Source: Nitrososphaerota archaeon (lineage in GTDB: Archaea > Thermoproteota > Nitrososphaeria > Nitrososphaerales > UBA183). From it: a DNA stretch of 7,383 nucleotides. Positions within the stretch are counted from its first letter, which is position 1; every line of letters begins with the position of its first letter. A model generated the notes under the pieces. That model was given only the letters and a program-made list of their open reading frames with translations. It ran no database searches and had not been told where the DNA came from. Below, piece by piece: positions 4,745 through 7,383 of this stretch. The position numbers and the translations under genes were made by a program. The stretch covers positions 1 through 7,383 of the forward strand of contig JAPCJM010000009.1 of assembly GCA_027886945.1 (NCBI GenBank), given 5' to 3'.

Positions 4745-6751
4745 TTGGGAGTCAGAAAAGTTACGATAGTGGGCGCGGGAGACATGGGGCACGGAATAGC
4801 CGAGCTGTTCGCCGTGAGCGGATACGAAGTGAGCCTCACGGACAAGTTCCCCGATATGCTCGACAAAGCGAAGAATAGAATCGGGGCGAGTCTTGACAGA
4901 CTCGTCGAGAGAGGGAGGCTCACCAGAGAGGACTCTCAGTCGGCGCTTTCCCGCATCGGGTACTTCGGTGATATGAAAAGCGCCGTTTCCCAGGCCGACC
5001 TGATCCTCGAGGCTGTACCAGAATCGCTGGAGCTGAAGAGGTCCGTATTCAAGGCGGTGTCCGACCTTGCTCCTCGGGGGGCCATACTGGCTTCGAACAC
5101 TTCGAACATCAAGATCTCCGACTTGGCTGTCGCGACCGACAGGCCCCAAAGAATGGTGGGTATGCATTTCTTCAATCCGCCGATGGCAATGAAACTCGTC
5201 GAGGTGATACCCGGTGCACAGACCGACCCGACCGTCGTGGACCAAGTCGTCGAAGTCTGCTCAAAGCTCGGAAGGACCGCGGTCAAGGTCAAGAAGGACA
5301 GCCCGGGTTTCATAGTGAACAGGATCAACGCCGCCGACACTTTGCTCTTCTGCCTGATACTCGACAAAGGAATCGCAACCCCACCGGAGGTCGATGTCTA
5401 CGCAAAGAGCCAAGGACTCCCAATGGGACCCTTCGAGCTTCTTGATTTCGTCGGGGTCGACATCGGGGCTGACTCCCTGGCGTACTTCGCAAAGGCGGTC
5501 TCACCGGAGTACGGGAAAGGAGTCACATTCGCCAAGATGGTGGCGGCAGGCCTGCTTGGCAAGAAGAGCGGGAAGGGCTTCTACGACTGGTCGGGTGGGA
5601 AAGCGCAAATCCCCGAGGCCTCACCAACGGACAAGGTCTCGCTGATGGACATTTTCGCGCTTGAGATAAACGAGGCAGTCAAGCTGATAGAAGAAGGGGT
5701 CGCCGGTCCCGAAGAAATTGAGAAAGGGGTGACCTTGGGCATGAACAGGCCTTTCGGTCCCATCGCAGTTGCCAAGGACCTGAGTAACGCCGAGGTCAAG
5801 GCGAAATTGGAGGAACTTGCGGCCAAGTTTGATTGTGGGGTCTTCGCTCCTGCCCGCTCCATTGCAGAGGGGAGGTTGCGCGACGCTGTGGAAGGAAGGC
5901 TCTCGCCACCAGCTCTCGGCTCGGTCGCGCCTGTCGGAGGCGAAGTTGGGAATCGAGCCCAAGGAACCCCTGACCGAACAGAGTCCGTCCGTCTGGAGAA
6001 GCTCGCGGGGGGCGTCGCCAGGGTCACGCTCAACAGGCCGAGGCTCAACATGATCAACTCCGACGTTCTTGATAGGCTCGATCGAATCGTGACAGAACTT
6101 TGGGATGATTCCGAAGTCCGAGTCGTGGTCGTGACAGGAGACGGTCCCGTCTTTTCCGCCGGCGCGGACCTTTCTCAATTCTTCAGAGACTCAGATGCGT
6201 TCATGGAATTCGCGAGGAAGGGAGCTAGGACATTGGGGAGGCTTTCCGAATTGCCAAAGCTCACAATCGCGGTCCTCAAGGGCTACGCCCTCGGCGGGGG
6301 CCTCGAGCTTGCCATTTCTTGCGACGTCAGAATTGCGACCGAGGACGTTGAAATCGGCTTTCCTGAGTTGACTCGGGGCCTGGTTCCCGCATGGTCAGGG
6401 ACTCAGAGGCTGCCGAAGTTGCTGGGGCTATCCCGCGCCAGCTCTCTCATTCTTACGTCCGAGAGGATAAAGGGAAAACGTGCCTTCGAAATTGGCCTTG
6501 TAAACCACCTCGTATCTTCTGTTGACCCAGATGAATTCGCGGTCAGATACGCGACTGAGCTCGCGTCGGCCCAAGCCCCGGTGGCTGTGATGCTCGCCAA
6601 GAAGCTCCTGGACAAAGGGGCGGAGGCACCTACCGATGCCGGACTCGAGATGGAGGCGAAGGCCGCCGGCGTACTCTTTGGGACAGAGGACCTCAAAGAA
6701 GGAGTAGCTGCATTCCTGGGAAAGAGGAAGGCAGAATTCAAAGGAAAGTGA
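4745..6751 (+). CDS. Bifunctional 3-hydroxyacyl-CoA dehydrogenase / enoyl-CoA hydratase
   Basis: A fusion of 668 residues carrying steps two and three of beta-oxidation. The dehydrogenase is first: Rossmann loop GAGDMGHGIA (10-19), ASNTSNIKI with S120, HFFNPP with H141, E153 in KLVEVI, and N192 in PGFIVNRI. Their spacing matches the Ser/His/Glu/Asn set of known hydroxyacyl-CoA dehydrogenases. Two C-terminal helical domains follow (about 187-281 and 298-385). A Pro/Gly-rich linker (about 386-414) leads to a crotonase domain with SAGADLSQF (oxyanion hole, near 471-479) and GYALGGGLELA carrying E521, plus E541 in FPELTRG. These are the two catalytic glutamates of true hydratases. The order dehydrogenase-hydratase is the reverse of bacterial FadB and agrees with archaeal fusions such as crotonyl-CoA hydratase/3-hydroxybutyryl-CoA dehydrogenase. 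The TTG at 4745 is the only start before the NAD loop. It may also serve a CoA-based carbon-assimilation route, but its neighbours favour fatty-acid oxidation. Confidence 0.94.
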   Translation: MGVRKVTIVGAGDMGHGIAELFAVSGYEVSLTDKFPDMLDKAKNRIGASLDRLVERGRLTREDSQSALSRIGYFGDMKSAVSQADLILEAVPESLELKRSVFKAVSDLAPRGAILASNTSNIKISDLAVATDRPQRMVGMHFFNPPMAMKLVEVIPGAQTDPTVVDQVVEVCSKLGRTAVKVKKDSPGFIVNRINAADTLLFCLILDKGIATPPEVDVYAKSQGLPMGPFELLDFVGVDIGADSLAYFAKAVSPEYGKGVTFAKMVAAGLLGKKSGKGFYDWSGGKAQIPEASPTDKVSLMDIFALEINEAVKLIEEGVAGPEEIEKGVTLGMNRPFGPIAVAKDLSNAEVKAKLEELAAKFDCGVFAPARSIAEGRLRDAVEGRLSPPALGSVAPVGGEVGNRAQGTPDRTESVRLEKLAGGVARVTLNRPRLNMINSDVLDRLDRIVTELWDDSEVRVVVVTGDGPVFSAGADLSQFFRDSDAFMEFARKGARTLGRLSELPKLTIAVLKGYALGGGLELAISCDVRIATEDVEIGFPELTRGLVPAWSGTQRLPKLLGLSRASSLILTSERIKGKRAFEIGLVNHLVSSVDPDEFAVRYATELASAQAPVAVMLAKKLLDKGAEAPTDAGLEMEAKAAGVLFGTEDLKEGVAAFLGKRKAEFKGK

Positions 6752-6758
6752 TGAGGCT

Positions 6759-7383
6759 CTGACAGAACTAAGAGACGTCTACGTCGCAGACTTTCTAAGA
6801 GTCCCATTCTCGAGGTCGAGGCCTACACAGCCGGAGAGGGATGTGTACAATTCCCTGCGGATGGACCAGGCGTTGAGCATCCTGATCAAAAGGGTTCTCG
6901 AGAGGACTTCGTTCAAACCCGAGGAGGTCGGGGATGTTATCACCGGGTGCGCCTTCCAGACGGGCGAGAACTGGCTCTACGGAGGGAGGCATCCAGCCCT
7001 GCTCGCCGGGCTACCCGTCTCGGTCCCGACGATGGCCATCGACCGAGCGTGCGCTTCATCGATGAACGCCGCATCGGAGGGGGCAATGGAGATAATGACG
7101 GGCAACTCGGACGTCGTCCTTGCAGGTGGGATGGAGCATCTGACGCATGTGCCAATGACAAACAACCCCGGCCTGGTGCCGAATACCAGGCTCCTGACCA
7201 GGCCTGAGTATGCGAGATATCAGATGAACGTCGGATACTCGATGGGGCTGACCGCGGAGAAACTCGCTGGGGAAGCAGGAATGATGAGGGAGGAAATGGA
7301 CCGCTTCTCTCTCGAATCGCACCAGAAAGCTGCGAAGTCCGTGGACGAAGGGTGGTTCAAGGAGGAGCTGCAGGAGATGCGAG
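6759..7383 (+). CDS. FadA-like 3-ketoacyl-CoA thiolase, partial at 3' end, start codon uncertain
   Basis: The frame is open to the right edge (208 codons visible of a usual 390-430) and encodes a classic degradative thiolase. It reads DVYVADFLRVPFSR near the N-terminus and the nucleophile motif DRACASSMNA (Cys codon at 7050, about residue 98). It continues with EIMTGNSDVVLAGGMEHLTHVPM and VGYSMGLTAEKLA, close to the E. coli FadA pattern ([39 protein letters not shown]). It would cleave 3-ketoacyl-CoA, the product of the upstream fusion enzyme. The frame has no ATG, GTG or TTG between its upstream stop (6705-6707) and 6843, which is already past the first conserved strand. I place the start at CTG 6759, six bases after GTGAT, a partial match to the archaeal anti-Shine-Dalgarno complement. 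The ATG at 6751 overlaps the previous stop (TGATG), but in this sequence it hits TGA after three codons; one missing base there would restore a normal start. Identity is sure, the start is not. Confidence 0.85.
   Translation, partial: MTELRDVYVADFLRVPFSRSRPTQPERDVYNSLRMDQALSILIKRVLERTSFKPEEVGDVITGCAFQTGENWLYGGRHPALLAGLPVSVPTMAIDRACASSMNAASEGAMEIMTGNSDVVLAGGMEHLTHVPMTNNPGLVPNTRLLTRPEYARYQMNVGYSMGLTAEKLAGEAGMMREEMDRFSLESHQKAAKSVDEGWFKEELQEMR

Noticed and set aside
5581..6178. Overlapping minus-strand open frames of 158 and 185 codons
   Set aside because: Both lie opposite the linker and crotonase part of the bifunctional enzyme, have no motif, and disagree with the clear plus-strand coding signal.
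6843..6863. GTG 6843 or ATG 6861 as start of the FadA-like thiolase
   Set aside because: Both would remove the N-terminal strand and PFSR motif that thiolases need, though that sequence is clearly present in frame upstream.
1..7383. CRISPR array, insertion sequence, tRNA or rRNA, toxin-antitoxin, phage or other defence system
   Set aside because: I saw no direct repeats with spacers, no transposase or integrase motifs, no terminal inverted repeats, and no structured RNA pattern. Nearly all the DNA is explained by housekeeping and catabolic genes.

Overview
This window looks archaeal. Its left part holds an N-terminal fragment of Kae1/TsaD and a COG1325-type exosome-associated RNA-binding protein followed by a small protein resembling RNase P Pop5. 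These are archaeal information-processing genes, and COG1325 next to Pop5 is a known archaeal gene order. Two of the likely promoters put a TATA-like box about 25-27 bases ahead of a non-ATG start codon, as in leaderless archaeal transcripts. No rRNA or tRNA is present, so I cannot place the organism firmly. A heterotrophic member of the Thermoproteota (Nitrososphaeria or Bathyarchaeia-like) is my guess only. The DNA is moderately GC-rich and densely coding. No stretch over 300 bases lacks a gene; the largest gap is about 160 bases (4585-4744).

Layout. (1) Bases 1-577, minus strand: a protein of unknown function followed, 6 bases downstream, by the first 16 codons of kae1, which runs off the left edge. 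(2) Bases 651-1738, plus strand: COG1325 RNA-binding protein, Pop5-like protein and a stand-alone SCP2 sterol-carrier domain protein, nearly touching or overlapping, so probably one transcript. (3) Bases 1735-4584, minus strand: acyl-CoA dehydrogenase, SCP2-type thiolase, and a DUF35 zinc-ribbon/OB-fold protein, transcribed in that order. (4) Bases 4745-7383, plus strand: a two-domain 3-hydroxyacyl-CoA dehydrogenase/enoyl-CoA hydratase, then a FadA-like thiolase cut by the right edge.

Together blocks 3 and 4 encode every core step of beta-oxidation: dehydrogenation, hydration, second dehydrogenation and thiolysis. Two different kinds of thiolase are present, and the two operons diverge from one short intergenic region. 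The SCP2 protein at the end of the RNA-processing block converges on the SCP2-type thiolase/DUF35 operon. This places together, as separate genes, the two parts that animals fuse in the peroxisomal SCPx protein. No acyl-CoA synthetase, electron-transfer flavoprotein or regulator gene is visible. I found no mobile element, CRISPR array, phage gene or defence system. The points most worth a second look are the absence of a standard start codon for the FadA-like thiolase, the SCP2/thiolase/DUF35 cluster, the paired leaderless promoters, and the unknown protein upstream of kae1.
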